Shown: positions 9,253 through 21,773 of the stretch, piece after piece
Position numbering within the stretch: position 1 is the stretch's first letter
Layout of the letters: each line of letters begins with the position of its first letter
NCBI GenBank assembly: GCA_029689965.1
Contig: CP121450.1
Location: forward strand, 2,852,001-2,916,000
Source: Curtobacterium flaccumfaciens
GTDB lineage: Bacteria > Actinomycetota > Actinomycetes > Actinomycetales > Microbacteriaceae
Direction: 5' to 3'
Length of the DNA: 64,000 nt
The notes under the pieces: model-generated
Seen by the model: only the letters and a program-made list of their open reading frames with translations
The model's database searches: none
What the model was told of the DNA's origin: nothing
Made by a program: the position numbers and the translations under genes

Positions 9253-10111
9253 CTACCCCCGCGCGTCGCCGTCGACGACGAGGTCCCGCACCACGCCCGG
9301 CAGCTGCTCGATGAGCGCCGCCATCGTGAACGGGCCGCCCACGGAGGCGCGTCGCGCCGCGATCCCGTGCACCACCGCGGCACTCGCGGCCAGGTGCGCC
9401 AGGTCGGCGGGCGCGAGCGACCCTCCCGACGCTTCCGCGGCACCCTGCCGGGTGGCCACGAGTGCCCGACGACCCCGCCGAGGACGTCCCCGGCGCCGGC
9501 GGCCGCGAGCCAGGGCGTCGCCGACGAAGCCACGAGCCGTACCGATCCGTCCGGCGTCGCCACGTGCGTGTCGGCCCCCTTGAGGAGCACGACGCTCCCG
9601 GTCTGCGATGCAGCACGGAGTGCTGCCGCGGCCGGGTCCTGCTCGATCGACTCCCGCGACACGTCCAGGACGGCGGCGAGCTCGCCCGCGTGCGGGGTGA
9701 GGACGGCGAGCGGGCCGAGGTCCACGAGCGGGATCGCGCCGGCGTCCACGATCACCGGCACCCCGTCGTCCGAAGCGTGCGCGAAGGCCTCGGCGCTCGT
9801 CGGGTCGAGCTCCCCACCGACCCGGCCGAGATGCCCGAGCCCACGAGCCACGCCTGCACCCGTCCGACGCCGGACACGACCTCGGGACGCCGGGCGAGCA
9901 CGTGGTCCGACGCTCGGGAGGGTCCCACGTACCGGACCATCCCGACGCCCGTGTGCACCGCGGCGTCGACCCCCATCACGGCCGCGCCCGGGTACCGGTC
10001 GGATCCGGTCGCGACGCCGAGCACACCACGTCGGTACTTGGTGGACTCGCCGTGCGGGGCGGTGGTCCAGGCGGCGGCGTCGGTCGGGGCGAAGGGGACG
10101 AAGTCGTTCAC
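9253..10111 (-). CDS. nnrD: ADP-dependent NAD(P)H-hydrate dehydratase
   Basis: The enzyme repairs hydrated NADH/NADPH (NADHX) to the normal cofactor using ADP. The ribokinase-like fold shows the catalytic block AAAGAGDVLGGVVGA, and upstream GVLGVATGSDRYPGAAVMG, VGMVRYVGP and LVGSGI. LAVLTPHAGELAAVL and VVLLKGADTHVATPDG are further conserved segments. The N-terminal epimerase half found in some fusions is absent, so it matches the stand-alone dehydratase at about 285 residues. Frames break near 9817 (GGGG) and 9461 (GGG), each repaired by one base. The GTG at 10111 gives VNDFVPFAPTDAAAW. It diverges from the HAD gene 25 bases away. Confidence 0.88.
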
Positions 10112-10135
10112 GACGGCCACGTTACGGTGGAGCGC

Positions 10136-10774
10136 ATGAGCCTGTTCCTGCCCGGTCGTGTGGTGGTCTTCGACTACGGCGAGGTGATCAGCCGGACGCC
10201 GCACGCCTCTCGGGCCGCCCTCGTCGAGGCGACCGGGGTGCCCGCCGAGAAGCTGTTCCCCGTCTACCAGGAGCTCCGCCACGACCTGGACCGCGGCGAC
10301 CTGTCGGTCGTGGCGTACTGGCGCGCGATCGCCGCCCGCACCGACCGGACGTGGAGCATCGCCGACATCCACCGCTTCTGGGCGATCGACTTCACGGGCT
10401 GGTTCGAGGTCGAGCCCGAGACGCTCGCACTCGTCGAGGAGCTGCACGACACCGGCACCCGGCTCGCCCTGCTCTCCAACGCCGGGTTCGACTTCGGGGA
10501 TCCGTACCGACGATCGCCGATGGGCTCCCTGTTCGAGACCGTCGTGGTGAGCGCCGAGGAGCACGTCCTGAAGCCCGACGCGTCCATCTACCGCGACACC
10601 TGCGCACGTCTGGGAATCGACGCGGAGCAGATGGTGTTCGTCGACAACAGGGCCGAGAACGTCGCCGGAGCAGAAGCGATCGGGGCGGTCGGCCACCACT
10701 ACACGTCGCCGGCGTCACTGCGGTCGTTCCTGACGGAGCTGGCCGAGCAGCCCACGCCGGCGCCCGTCCCCTGA
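10136..10774 (+). CDS. HAD-superfamily hydrolase, subfamily IA
   Basis: This intact 212-residue protein has the HAD nucleophile loop VVFDYGEVISRT, motif II Ser in LALLSNAGFDFG, Lys in VLKPDASIY, and the acidic motif in MVFVDNRAENV. The usual second Asp of DxDxT is Gly here, as in the epoxide-hydrolase-like and YihX-like IA branches. Phosphatase activity is therefore likely weaker or altered. The start ATG at 10136 sits close to the divergent dehydratase gene. It is followed after nine bases by the Old Yellow Enzyme gene, suggesting one operon. The substrate is unknown. Confidence 0.85.
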   Translation: MSLFLPGRVVVFDYGEVISRTPHASRAALVEATGVPAEKLFPVYQELRHDLDRGDLSVVAYWRAIAARTDRTWSIADIHRFWAIDFTGWFEVEPETLALVEELHDTGTRLALLSNAGFDFGDPYRRSPMGSLFETVVVSAEEHVLKPDASIYRDTCARLGIDAEQMVFVDNRAENVAGAEAIGAVGHHYTSPASLRSFLTELAEQPTPAPVP

Positions 10775-10783
10775 GGAGCCCGC

Positions 10784-11866
10784 GTGACGCACGCCCTGTT
10801 CGAACCGATCACCATCCGGGACCTGACCGTCCGCAACCGCATCTGGGTGTCCCCGATGTGCCAGTACTCGGTCGAGGCACAGGACGGCGTCCCGACGCCG
10901 TGGCACCTCGTCCACCTCGGCGGCTTCGCCAAGGGCGGTGCCGGAGCGGTCGTGGTCGAGGCCACCGGCGTGGTGCCCGAGGGTCGGATCAGCCCACAGG
11001 ACCTCGGGCTGTGGAACGACGAGCAGCGCGACGCCTTCCGGCCGATCGTCGACTTCGTCCACTCCCAGGGCGCCGCCGCCGGCATCCAGCTCGCCCACGC
11101 CGGCCGCAAGGCCTCGACGTTCCGCCCGTGGGAGTCGACGCACGGATCCGTCCCGACCGAGCAGGGCGGATGGACCACCGTGGCGCCCTCCGCGGTCGCC
11201 TTCGACGGGTACGCCGAGCCGCGCGAGCTCGCCACCGACGACATCCGCGTGGTGGCCCTGGCCTTCGCCGCCGCCGCACGTCGCTCGGTCGAGGCCGGGT
11301 TCGACCTCGTCGAGCTGCACGCCGCCCACGGGTACCTGCTGCACCAGTTCCTCTCGCCGCTGAGCAACCACCGGACCGACTCCTACGGCGGCTCGCTCGA
11401 GAACCGCGCCCGCGCGCTGCTCGAGGTGCTGGACGCCGTCCGCGCCGAGGTCGGCGAGGGCTTCCCCGTCGTCGTCCGGTTCTCCGCCACCGACTGGGTC
11501 GAGGGCGGGCTGACGCTCGAGGAGACCACGCAGGTCGCACGCTGGGCCGCCGAGCACGGCGCAGACCTCGCGGACGTCTCGACCGGGGGCAACGCCGCGA
11601 GCGCTCCGATCCCGGTCGGACCCGGCTACCAGGTCCCGCACGCCGCGGCGATCAAGCGGGACGCCGGCATCGGCACGATCGCGGTGGGGATGATCTCGCA
11701 AGGCTTCCAGGCCGAGCAGATCGTCGCCACCGGGCAGGCGGACGTCGTGATGGTCGGCCGGGAGTTCCTCCGCGACCCGGCGTTCCCGCTCCGCGCCGCC
11801 GTCGAGCTCGGCGTGACCGTGGACTACGAGCCGCAGCAGTACCACCGCGCGCGCGTCACCGCGTAG
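10784..11866 (+). CDS. namA: NADPH dehydrogenase, Old Yellow Enzyme family (YqjM-like)
   Basis: This FMN-dependent TIM-barrel ene-reductase reduces activated C=C bonds with NAD(P)H. The protein is intact at 360 residues. It shows the YqjM-class cysteine in VSPMCQYS, the substrate-binding pair in VELHAAHGYLLHQFLSP, and the FMN segments GIQLAHAGRKAS and DVVMVGREFLRDP. The NHRTDSYGGSLENRARALLEV block matches the family. GTG is the start, with GAGGAG seven bases before it. It lies nine bases after the HAD gene. The physiological substrate is unknown, possibly electrophile detoxification. The symbol is by similarity. Confidence 0.9.
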   Translation: MTHALFEPITIRDLTVRNRIWVSPMCQYSVEAQDGVPTPWHLVHLGGFAKGGAGAVVVEATGVVPEGRISPQDLGLWNDEQRDAFRPIVDFVHSQGAAAGIQLAHAGRKASTFRPWESTHGSVPTEQGGWTTVAPSAVAFDGYAEPRELATDDIRVVALAFAAAARRSVEAGFDLVELHAAHGYLLHQFLSPLSNHRTDSYGGSLENRARALLEVLDAVRAEVGEGFPVVVRFSATDWVEGGLTLEETTQVARWAAEHGADLADVSTGGNAASAPIPVGPGYQVPHAAAIKRDAGIGTIAVGMISQGFQAEQIVATGQADVVMVGREFLRDPAFPLRAAVELGVTVDYEPQQYHRARVTA

Positions 11867-11881
11867 GCCGACCCGCGCAGG

Positions 11882-11932
11882 GCGGGTCGCGCCTCCAGGC
11901 AGTCACCGCGACTGACTGGAGGCGCGACCCGC
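11882..11932. terminator. Family A hairpin after the ene-reductase
   Basis: A 17-bp perfect stem (11882-11898 with 11916-11932) contains GGTCGCGCCTCCAG. Its 17-base loop itself folds as CAGTC...GACTG. It is placed just after the gene stop and ends in ATTCTGT, so it is a good terminator candidate. Confidence 0.8.
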
Positions 11933-12075
11933 ATTCTGTACGTTTTCTCGGCCTGGCCGCGCGCCAGGCAGTACGATTGACCTCACTGTGGACGATCCCC
12001 GAACAGTTCTTCGCCTCACTCATCCGCCGCTCACTCGGTAAGCTGCACTCCCTCGCGCCCTGCGGGAGGTGAATC

Positions 12076-13438
12076 ATGAGTCCGATCGACATCGTCATGC
12101 TGATCGGCGGCATCCTGCTGACACTCGGCACGGGTGTCTTCGTCGCGTCCGAGTTCGCGCTGGTCAACCTCGACCGCGCCGAGGTCGAGGCCCGACGGGA
12201 CCGCGGTGAGAGCGGCCTCGCACCGGTCATCGGTGCGCTGAAGGTCACCTCGACGCACCTCTCCAGCGCCCAGCTCGGCATCACGCTGACCACACTGCTG
12301 ACCGGATACCTGCTCGAGCCCTCGATCGCGAAGCTGCTCGAGGCGCCGTTCCTCGCGATGCGGCTGCCCGAGGCGATCGTCGAGACCGTCGGGTCGATCG
12401 TGGCGCTCGTCATCGCGACCCTGCTGTCGATGATCCTCGGCGAACTCGTGCCGAAGAACTTCGCGCTCGCCCTGCCGCTGCAGACCGCTCGCGTCGTGGT
12501 CCCGCTGCAGGTGGCCTTCACGACCGTGTTCAAGCCGGCCGTCGCGGTGTTGAACGGCACTGCCAACGCCGTGCTCCGGTCGATGGGCATCGAGCCGCAG
12601 GAAGAACTCTCCGGTGCACGCAGCGCCGAGGAGCTCACCTCGCTGCTGCGCCGTTCCGCCTCCGAGGGCTCCCTCGAACAGGACACCGCGACGCTGCTCG
12701 AACGCACGATCTCGTTCTCCGAGCTCAGCGCGAGCGACGCGATGACCCCGCGCCCCCGCGTCTCCACCATCCGGGTGTCGGAGTCGGCAGAGGACGTCAT
12801 CGCCCTCGCCCGACGCACCGGGTTCAGCCGCTTCCCCGTCATCGAGGAGGACGCGGACGACGTCGTCGGCATCGTGCACGTCAAGCAGGCCGTCGCGGTG
12901 CCGCGTGAGAAGCGTCCGGAGGTGCCCGTCGGGGCGCTCATGACCGACGCCGAACGCGTGCCGGAGACCATGCCGGGCGACACCCTGCTCGCCGAGGTCC
13001 GCGGTCGTGGCTACCAGATGGTCATCGTCGTCGACGAGTACGGCGGCACCGCCGGTGTCGTCACGCTCGAGGACCTCGTCGAGGAGCTCGTCGGCGAGGT
13101 GTCCGACGAGCACGACCGCGCACGCATCGACGTCGTACGGTCCCGTGACTGGCTGACGTTCCCGGGCTCCTCCGCCCGGACGAGCTCGAGGACCGCGCCG
13201 GCGTGAAGGTGCCGGAGGACGGCCCGTACGAGACCGTCGGCGGTTTCGTCATGGCATCGCTGGGGCGCCTGCCGGTCGTGGGCGACGAGGTCCCGCTCGA
13301 GGACGGCGTGTTCCGGGTCGAGCGACTCGACGGCCGACGCATCGACCGGATCCGCTGGACCCGACCGCGCCGGAGACCCCCGCGACGGGCATCATCATCC
13401 CGGCCGCCAGGGCCACTGCGAAGGGGGGCGTCCGATGA
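12076..13438 (+). CDS. CNNM/CBS-domain membrane protein (HlyC/CorC family), first copy
   Basis: The N-terminal CNNM transmembrane domain (residues about 1-190) has FVASEFALVNLDRAEVEARR and SMILGELVPKNFALALP. Two CBS domains follow (SDAMTPRPRVSTIRVSESAEDV and VGALMTDAERVPETMP). The C-terminal CorC/HlyC transporter-associated domain begins at VVDEYGGTAGVVTLEDLVEELVG. Members are linked to magnesium/cobalt handling. The frame breaks near 13168 and 13362, where one G and one C are missing; repaired, it ends PAARATAKGGVR. Its stop overlaps the start of the second copy by four bases (ATGA), so the pair is coupled. An 'hemolysin' label would be historical only. Confidence 0.88.
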
Positions 13439-14470
13439 GCGCCGACTGGTGGGGCATCTTCTGGCTCGTCGTGCTGCTGCTCGGCAACGCCTACTTCGTC
13501 GCCGCCGAGTTCGCCGTCATCTCCGCGCGCCGCTCCCAGATCGAGCCCCGCGCCGAAGAGGGCTCCCGCGCGGCGCAGATGACCCTGTGGGCGATGGAGC
13601 ACGCGACGCGCATGCTCGCCACCACGCAGCTCGGCATCACGGTGTGCTCGCTGCTCATCCTGAACGTGTCCGAGCCGGCGATCCACCACCTGCTCGAGGT
13701 CCCGCTGCACCTGACCGGCTGGAGCGTCGAGGTGATCGGCGTCGTGGCGTTCGTGTTCACGCTGCTGCTCGTCTCGTTCCTGCACGTGGTGTTCGGCGAG
13801 ATGGTCCCGAAGAACATCTCGTTCTCGATGCCCGACCGTGCGGCGCTCCTCCTCGTGCCGACGCTCTGGTACATCGGCCACGGCCTGCACTGGGTCGTCG
13901 TCGGTCTGAACGAGGCGGCGAACGCGGTGCTGCGGCTGTTCCGCGTCGAGCCGAAGGACGAGGCCGTGAGCGCGTTCACGGTGGAAGAGGTGCAGACCAT
14001 CGTCGAGCAGTCCCGCCGCGAGGGCACCCTCACCGACGACGGCAAGCTCGCCCTGGCGTTCGAGTTCACCGAGAAACAGGTGAAGCACGTCGCCGTCCCG
14101 ATGGCCGAGCTCGTCACGCTGCCGGACGACGCCACCCCCGCCGACGTGGAGCGTGCGGTGGCGCAGCGCGGGTTCTCGCGGTACGTGCTCGTCGGCGACG
14201 ACGGCGACCCCACGGGCTACGTGCACGTGAAGGACGTCATCGACCTGCGGCCGGACGAGTACGACGACCCGTGCCGCCGAAGCGCATCCGGCAGCTCATC
14301 TCGCTCTACACGGAGATGGACCTCGAGGACGCGCTCGCGACCATGCGCGCCGCCGGGCGTCACGTCGCCCGAGCGTTCGACGCCGAGGGGCGGACACGCG
14401 GGTCCTGTTCCTCGAGGACATCCTCGAGGAACTCGTCGGCACCGTCGAGGACGCGACCCGACGCCGCTGA
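13435..14470 (+). CDS. CNNM/CBS-domain membrane protein, second copy
   Basis: This is a paralogue of the upstream gene: CNNM helices (LVVLLLGNAYFVAAEFAVIS, VSFLHVVFGEMVPKNISFS) and two CBS domains (AVPMAELVTLPDDATPADV and LEDALATMRAAGRHVARAF). It ends after FLEDILEELVGTVEDATRRR and therefore lacks the CorC-type C-terminal domain of the first copy. Two bases are missing, near 14270 (CCC) and 14388 (GGGG). Such pairs probably form heteromers in the membrane, which is inference. Length is about 345 residues after repair. Confidence 0.87.
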
Positions 14471-14495
14471 CGCGCGCCGCGCCGCCGCGGCGCGC

Positions 14496-14661
14496 GAGTC
14501 TCGGTATGGGCGACGGTTCTCGCTGCCCTGGCTGCGAGAACCGTCGCCCAGCACGAGTCCCGGCCCGTCGCCCGAGTCTCGCGCCGCGCCCGCCGAGTCT
14601 CGGGCACAGCGACAGTTCTCGCGCTGCCGCGCGCGAGAACTGTCGCTGTGCCGAGTCTCGG
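14496..14661. repeat. Family B hairpins flanked by CCGAGTCTCGG boxes
   Basis: Hairpin 1 is a perfect 16-bp stem (14508-14523 with 14534-14549). Hairpin 2 is a perfect 22-bp stem (14603-14624 with 14631-14652, six-base loop) flanked by two identical CCGAGTCTCGG boxes (14593-14603 and 14651-14661). The same architecture returns at 41562-41631 with compensating changes in the stem (ACAGTTCTC, ACACTTCTC, ACGGTTCTC). The element separates converging genes. Confidence 0.8.
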
Positions 14662-14706
14662 CCGGGCCAGGCCGGGCCGGGCCGGGCCGGGCCGGGCCGG
14701 GCCGAG
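14660..14706. repeat. GGCCG pentamer tract
   Basis: About nine tandem copies of GGCCG (one copy GGCCA) lie directly after the family B element and before the guaB1 stop codon. It is low-complexity and likely variable between strains. Confidence 0.8.
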
Positions 14707-14722
14707 CCCAGCGGGTCGCGCG

Positions 14723-16345
<1,623 letters not shown>

Positions 16346-16372
16346 CTATCGACGGAGAGTGGGCGATCGGCT

Positions 16373-19300
16373 GTGTCGAGCCATCTGACCGGAACGGACG
16401 AGACCGCGGGCGAATTCGGGGCGAACGAGTGGCTCGTCGACGAGCTGTACGAGCAGTTCGTCGCCGACAAGGAGTCGGTCGACAAGTCCTGGTGGCCGGT
16501 CCTCGAGAGCTACCACCGGTCGCAGGGCGGTGACGCTCCGGCAACGCCCGCCCCGCCGCGCCGCAGCAGCCCGCCGCGCCGCAGCAGCCCGCCGCCCCGC
16601 AGCAGCCGGCCCCGCAGTCCGCGACCCAGCAGCCGGCGACCGGGGACGTCCCGGCGGAGGCGAAGTCCGGCCCGATCCAGGCGAAGACGACCTCGCGTCA
16701 GCCCGCACCGCAGCCGATCCCGGCCGAGGCGAACGACGCCGCCGACGACCACGAGGAGACCCACGAGGACGTGGCGACCCCGCTCCGCGGCATGGCGAAG
16801 ACCCTCGCGTCGAACATGGACGCCTCGCTGACGGTCCCGACGGCCACGAGCGTCCGGACGATCCCGGCGAAGCTGATGATCGACAACCGCATCGTCGTCA
16901 ACAACCACCTGCGCCGCGCACGCGGCGGCAAGATCTCGTTCACGCACCTCATCGGCTGGGCGATGGTCCAGGCGCTGAAGGAGTTCCCGAGCCAGAACGT
17001 CTTCTACGAGGAGCGCGACGGCAAGCCCTTCGTGGTCGAGCCCGCCCACGTGAACCTCGGCATCGCGATCGACGTCCCCAAGAAGGACGGCTCGCGCTCC
17101 CTGCTCGTCCCGAGCATCAAGCGCGCCGAGACCCTGACGTTCGGCCAGTTCCTCTCCGCCTACGAGGACCTGGTCAAGCGCGCCCGTGACAACAAGCTTA
17201 CCCCGACCGACTTCCAGGGCACCACGATCTCGCTCACCAACCCGGGCGGCATCGGCACCGTGCACTCGGTCCCGCGGCTCACGAAGGGTCAGGGCTGCAT
17301 CATCGGTGCCGGCGCCCTCGAGTACCCGGCACAGTTCCAGGGCTCGGCGCCGAAGACCCTCGTCGAGCTCGGCGTCGGCAAGACGATCACGCTGACGAGC
17401 ACCTACGACCACCGCGTCATCCAGGGCGCGGGGTCGGGCGAGTACCTCAAGAAGGTGCACGAGCGACTGATCGGCGAGCACGACTTCTACGAGGGCATCT
17501 TCTCGGCGCTCCGGATCCCGTACAAGCCGATCCAGTGGGCGAACGACATCAACGTCGACCTCGCCCACCGGGTGAACAAGACCGCGCGCGTGCAGGAGCT
17601 CATCAACAGCTTCCGCGTCCGCGGACACCTCATGGCGGACATCGACCCGCTCGAGTACCGGCAGCGCACACACCCGGACCTCGAGATCGAGAGCCACGGA
17701 CTCACCTTCTGGGACCTCGACCGCGAGTTCGTCACCGGCGGCCTCGCCGGCACCACGACCGCACCGCTGCGCGACGTGCTCGGGATCCTCCGCGACGCGT
17801 ACTGCCGCACCGTCGGCGTGGAGTACATGCACATCCAGGACCCGGAGCAGCGGCGCTGGGTGCAGGCGCGCATCGAGGTGCCGTACTCGAAGCCCTCGAA
17901 GGAGGAACAGCTCCGCGTCCTCGGCAAGCTCAACGAGGCCGAGGCGTTCGAGACCTTCCTGCAGACCAAGTACGTCGGTCAGAAGCGCTTCTCGCTCGAG
18001 GGCGGCGAGTCGACCATCGCCTTCCTGGACACCCTCATCCAGCACGCCGCCACAGCTGGCCTCGACGAGGTCGCGGTCGGCATGGCGCACCGCGGTCGCC
18101 TCAACGTCCTGACGAACATCGCAGGTAAGACGTACGGGCAGATCTTCCGCGAGTTCGAGGGGTCGTCGCTGCCGGGCGCCGTCTCCGGGCAGGGCTCCGG
18201 CGACGTGAAGTACCACGTCGGCACCGAGGGCGTGTTCCGCGCGAGCGACGGCACCGCCATCCCCGTGACGATCGCGGCGAACCCGTCCCACCTCGAAGCG
18301 GTGGACGGCGTGCTGGAGGGCATCGTCCGCGCCAAGCAGGACCGCGAGGCCCCCGGCACGTACGGAGTCCTCCGGTGCTGGTCCACGGCGACGCGGCGAT
18401 GGCCGGTCAGGGCGTCGTGGTCGAGACGCTGCAGATGTCGCAGCTGCGCGGGTACCGCACCGGCGGCACCGTGCACCTCGTCATCAACAACCAGGTCGGG
18501 TTCACCACCCCGCCGGAGTCGGCGCGCACCTCGGTGTACTCCACCGACGTCGCGAAGACGATCCAGGCGCCGATCTTCCACGTCAACGGGGACGACCCCG
18601 AGGCCGTGGCCCGCGTCGCCGAGCTGGCCTTCGCCTACCGCGAGGAGTTCCACCGCGACGTCGTCATCGACCTCGTCTGCTACCGCCGCCGCGGGCACAA
18701 CGAGGGTGACGACCCGTCGATGACGCAGCCCCTCATGTACAACCTCATCGAGGCGAAGCGCTCCGTCCGGACGCTGTACACCGAGGCGCTCGTCGGCCGT
18801 GGCGACATCACGCAGGAAGAGTACGACGAGGCGCACCGCGACTTCCAGGACCGCCTGGAGCGCGCCTTCGCCGAGACGCACGAGGCGCAGACCGGCACGA
18901 TCCCGGTCATCACGGTCGACGACGACGGCGCCGTGCAGGGCCTCGAGCGACCGGCCGCGCAGCGCGACGACTCCGAGAACGAGGTGCACGACACCGCCGT
19001 GTCCGAGGAGCTCGTCCGGGCCATCGGCGACGCGCACAGCAACCCGCCCGCCGGCTTCCAGGTGCACCCGAAGCTGCAGCAGCTCCTGTCGAAGCGCACC
19101 GACATGACGCGCAACGGCGGGATCGACTGGGCGATGGCCGAGCTCATGGCCATCGGGTCGCTGCTCGTCGAGGGCAAGCCCGTCCGTCTCGCCGGCCAGG
19201 ACGCCCGGCGCGGCACGTTCGTCCAGCGTCAGGCGGTGTTCCACGACCGGGTGAACGGTCAGGAGTGGCTGCCGCTGGCGAACCTCACCGAGGACCAGGC

Positions 19301-20142
19301 CCGTCTGTACATCTACGACTCGCTCCTCAGCGAGTACGCGGCGATGGCGTTCGAGTACGGCTACTCGGTCGAACGGCCCGAGGCCCTCGTCCTGTGGGAG
19401 GCGCAGTTCGGCGACTTCGCGAACGGCGCCCAGACCGTCATCGACGAGTTCATCTCGTCCGCCGAGCAGAAGTGGGGGCAGCGCTCGGGTCTCGTGCTCC
19501 TGCTCCCCCACGGCTACGAGGGCCAGGGGCCGGACCACTCGTCCGCCCGCATCGAGCGGTACCTCCAGCCTCTGCGCCGAGGACAACATGGTGGTGGCGC
19601 GTCCGTCGACCCCGGCGTCGTACTTCCACCTGCTGCGCCGCCAGGCGTGGGAGCGTCCGCAGAAGCCGTTGATCGTCTTCTCGCCGAAGGCGATGCTGCG
19701 GCTCCGTCAGGCCACGAGCTCCGTGGACGCGTTCACGAACGGCACCTTCCACGAGGTCCTCGACGACGATCGCATCACCGACAAGTCCGCCGTGCGCCGG
19801 GTCGTGCTGCACTCCGGCAAGGTGCACCACGACCTGCGCGCCGAGGTCGACAAGCGCGGGGCGACCGACGTCGCCCTCGTGCGGCTCGAGCAGCTCGCAC
19901 CGCTCCCCCTCGAGCAGATCCTGTCGGTGCTCGCCGGCTACCCGAACGCCGACGTGGTGTGGGCGCAGGAGGAGCCGGAGAACCAGGGGGCCTGGCCGTT
20001 CGTGTGCATGAACCTGTCGCCGCACCTGGACGGCCGACCGCTGTCCGTCGCGGCCCGGGCCGCGAGCGCCGCACCGGCAACGGGGTCGTCGAAGCGCTCC
20101 GCGCAGGAGGCCACCGAGGTCATCGCGACGGCGCTCGGCTGA
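16373..20142 (+). CDS. kgd: Multifunctional 2-oxoglutarate decarboxylase / dehydrogenase (E2-E1 fusion)
   Basis: The enzyme turns 2-oxoglutarate into succinyl-CoA in the TCA cycle. The actinobacterial form fuses a short N-terminal helix ([22 protein letters not shown]), a Pro/Gln-rich linker with an 18-base repeat, an E2 acyltransferase core (residues about 130-370) and the thiamine-diphosphate E1 domain. The E2 His is in [13 protein letters not shown] (17410-17412). E1 motifs are [28 protein letters not shown] and INNQVGFTT. Total is about 1256 residues, usual for the family. The frame changes near 16550 and 18374 (one base missing each) and near 19573, where one C is extra ([11 protein letters not shown] after repair). 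GTG start. Confidence 0.93.
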
Positions 20143-20153
20143 CGCCCCGGGCG

Positions 20154-20188
20154 GGGGTGCGCTACGCGATCTTCGTGTAGCGCACCCC
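20154..20188. terminator. Hairpin between kgd and the GNAT gene
   Basis: A perfect 12-bp stem GGGGTGCGCTAC (20154-20165 with 20177-20188) lies between converging genes and overlaps the last codons of the acetyltransferase. It could end transcription from both sides. Confidence 0.65.
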
Positions 20189-20602
20189 GGCCTCGTGGTA
20201 GCCGCGCTTCTGGTAGAAGCGGTGCGCGCTGTCCGTCGCCGCCGCGCTGACGGCGCTCAGGCGACGCGCGCCCTGCTCGACTGCCCACGTCTCGAAGGTG
20301 CCGATGAGCGCCGAACCGGTGCCGTGCCTCCTGGCCGTCGGATCGACCACCAGCAGGAGGAGCTGCGCCGTCGGCTCGTCGCTCGCGTACGCCCACGTGA
20401 CCTGCGCGCCGGCCACCGCCACAGCGCGGCCACCCTCGTCGCGCACGACCCACGTGCGGTGGCCGGCCTGCGGTGTGAGCCGTTCGAGCCGGGCACGCAT
20501 CGCCTGCTCGTCGACCACGTGGCCGAGCAGGCGGACGAGGGCGGCGACGTCGGCGACGTCCGTGTCGGACCAGGTGGCGATCGACTCGACGGGGAGGGTC
20601 AT
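20162..20602 (-). CDS. GNAT-family N-acetyltransferase
   Basis: This intact 146-residue protein has the acetyl-CoA-binding motif A as [20 protein letters not shown] and motif B as [19 protein letters not shown]. The N-terminal half ([19 protein letters not shown]) is the usual substrate-side helix. It converges on kgd and reads away from the rsrA/sigR pair in the same orientation, with 41 bases between. The substrate (small molecule or protein N-terminus) is unknown. Confidence 0.88.
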   Translation of the reverse strand: MTLPVESIATWSDTDVADVAALVRLLGHVVDEQAMRARLERLTPQAGHRTWVVRDEGGRAVAVAGAQVTWAYASDEPTAQLLLLVVDPTARRHGTGSALIGTFETWAVEQGARRLSAVSAAATDSAHRFYQKRGYHEAGVRYTKIA

Positions 20603-20643
20603 GTCGTGAGACTACCGACCGGTCGTGCCCTGTGACGACGGGT

Positions 20644-20886
20644 CTAGTGCGTCGCCTGCTCCAGCCGGATGCGCGCGAGGACCTCGGTGCGCAGCTCCTC
20701 GGGCGCCGTCTCCTTGCACGCGCGACGGACCGTCTCGATCAGGACCACGCCGACACGGTGCTCGGTCGTGCAGTCCTCGCAGCCGTCCATGTGCTCCCGG
20801 ATGTCCGCCGCGTCCTCGCGGCAGAGCTCCCCGTGCAGGAACTCCTCGAGCTCGGCCTTCGCCTTCGAGCAGTCGCAGCCGCTCAT
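20644..20886 (-). CDS. rsrA: Zinc-binding anti-sigma factor of SigR
   Basis: RsrA holds the stress sigma factor inactive until thiol oxidation releases zinc. The 80-residue protein starts [19 protein letters not shown]. The zinc-binding anti-sigma motif is [14 protein letters not shown] (His-x3-Cys-x2-Cys), with the extra early cysteines also present. The start overlaps the stop of the sigma gene by four bases (ATGA), which fits the need for matched amounts of the two proteins. Actinobacterial relatives answer to disulfide stress and the mycothiol system. The protein is intact. Confidence 0.92.
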   Translation of the reverse strand: MSGCDCSKAKAELEEFLHGELCREDAADIREHMDGCEDCTTEHRVGVVLIETVRRACKETAPEELRTEVLARIRLEQATH

Positions 20887-21647
20887 CGTGCTTCCTTCCC
20901 TTCGACGCGACCCGACGTCGCGGCAACCTTCCGGCCACGCCCGCGCATCGTCGCCGTCGACGCTGCGTCCGGGACGATGCCGGTCTCACGTGCGTGGTCC
21001 GCCAGCAGCCCCGGAGGAGTCGGCGGCCACGGTGGAGGCGGCTCATGACCGTCCCCACGGGGGTCTTCATGATGTCGGCGATCTCCTGGTAGGAGAACCC
21101 CTCGACGTCGGCGAAGTAGACGGCCATCCGGAAGTCCTCGGGGATGGCCTGCAGCGCGTCCTTCACGGCAGAGGACGGCAGGTGGTCGATGGCGTCGGCC
21201 TCGGCGGAACGCGCCGAGATCGACTGCGTCACGCTCTCAGCGCCGCCCAGCTGCCAGTCCTCGAGCTCGTCGATGGTGCCCTGGTATGGGTTCCGCTGGT
21301 TCTTGCGGTACGTGTTGATGAACGTGTTCGTCAGGATCCGGTACAGCCAGGCCTTGAGGTTCGTGCCCTGGCGGAACTGCCGGAACGCGGCGAACGCCTT
21401 GACGAACGTCTCCTGCACGAGGTCCGACGCGTCGGCCGGGTTCCGCGTCATCCGCATCGCGGCGCCGTAGAAGCTGGTCCATGAAGGGCAGCGCCTGGTC
21501 CTCGAACAGGGCGCGCAGCTCGGTCTCGGAGACGGTCTTCGCATCGACGACGTCGAGCGCATCGGCTTCTTCCGAGACGGCGTCGAGCTGCGCCTCGGTC
21601 TCCTCGACCAGGTCCTGCGGTGCGGCGTGCGGTTCGTCGGTCGTCAT
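20883..21647 (-). CDS. sigR: ECF RNA polymerase sigma factor, SigR/SigH type
   Basis: The sigma factor directs transcription of thioredoxin, mycothiol and protease genes under disulfide stress in relatives. Region 2 reads [20 protein letters not shown] with [20 protein letters not shown]. Region 4 reads [20 protein letters not shown] with [19 protein letters not shown] long acidic N-terminus ([16 protein letters not shown]) precedes region 2. The frame changes near 21473, where AGCTC appears as AGCTTC on the coding strand (one extra base), and near 21013 (one missing G). The repaired C-terminus ends GRVEGKEAR and overlaps rsrA. Confidence 0.9.
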
Positions 21648-21773
21648 CGCCGTCGAGTCTAGGCCGAGGCCGCCCCCGAGCGTCGTCGGAGCGGCAGGCA
21701 GAGCCGTCCGCGGTCGTGCGAGTGTCGCTGTCGCCACTGATCCTCCCGGTGCGTTCAGTACCCTTGTGAACCG

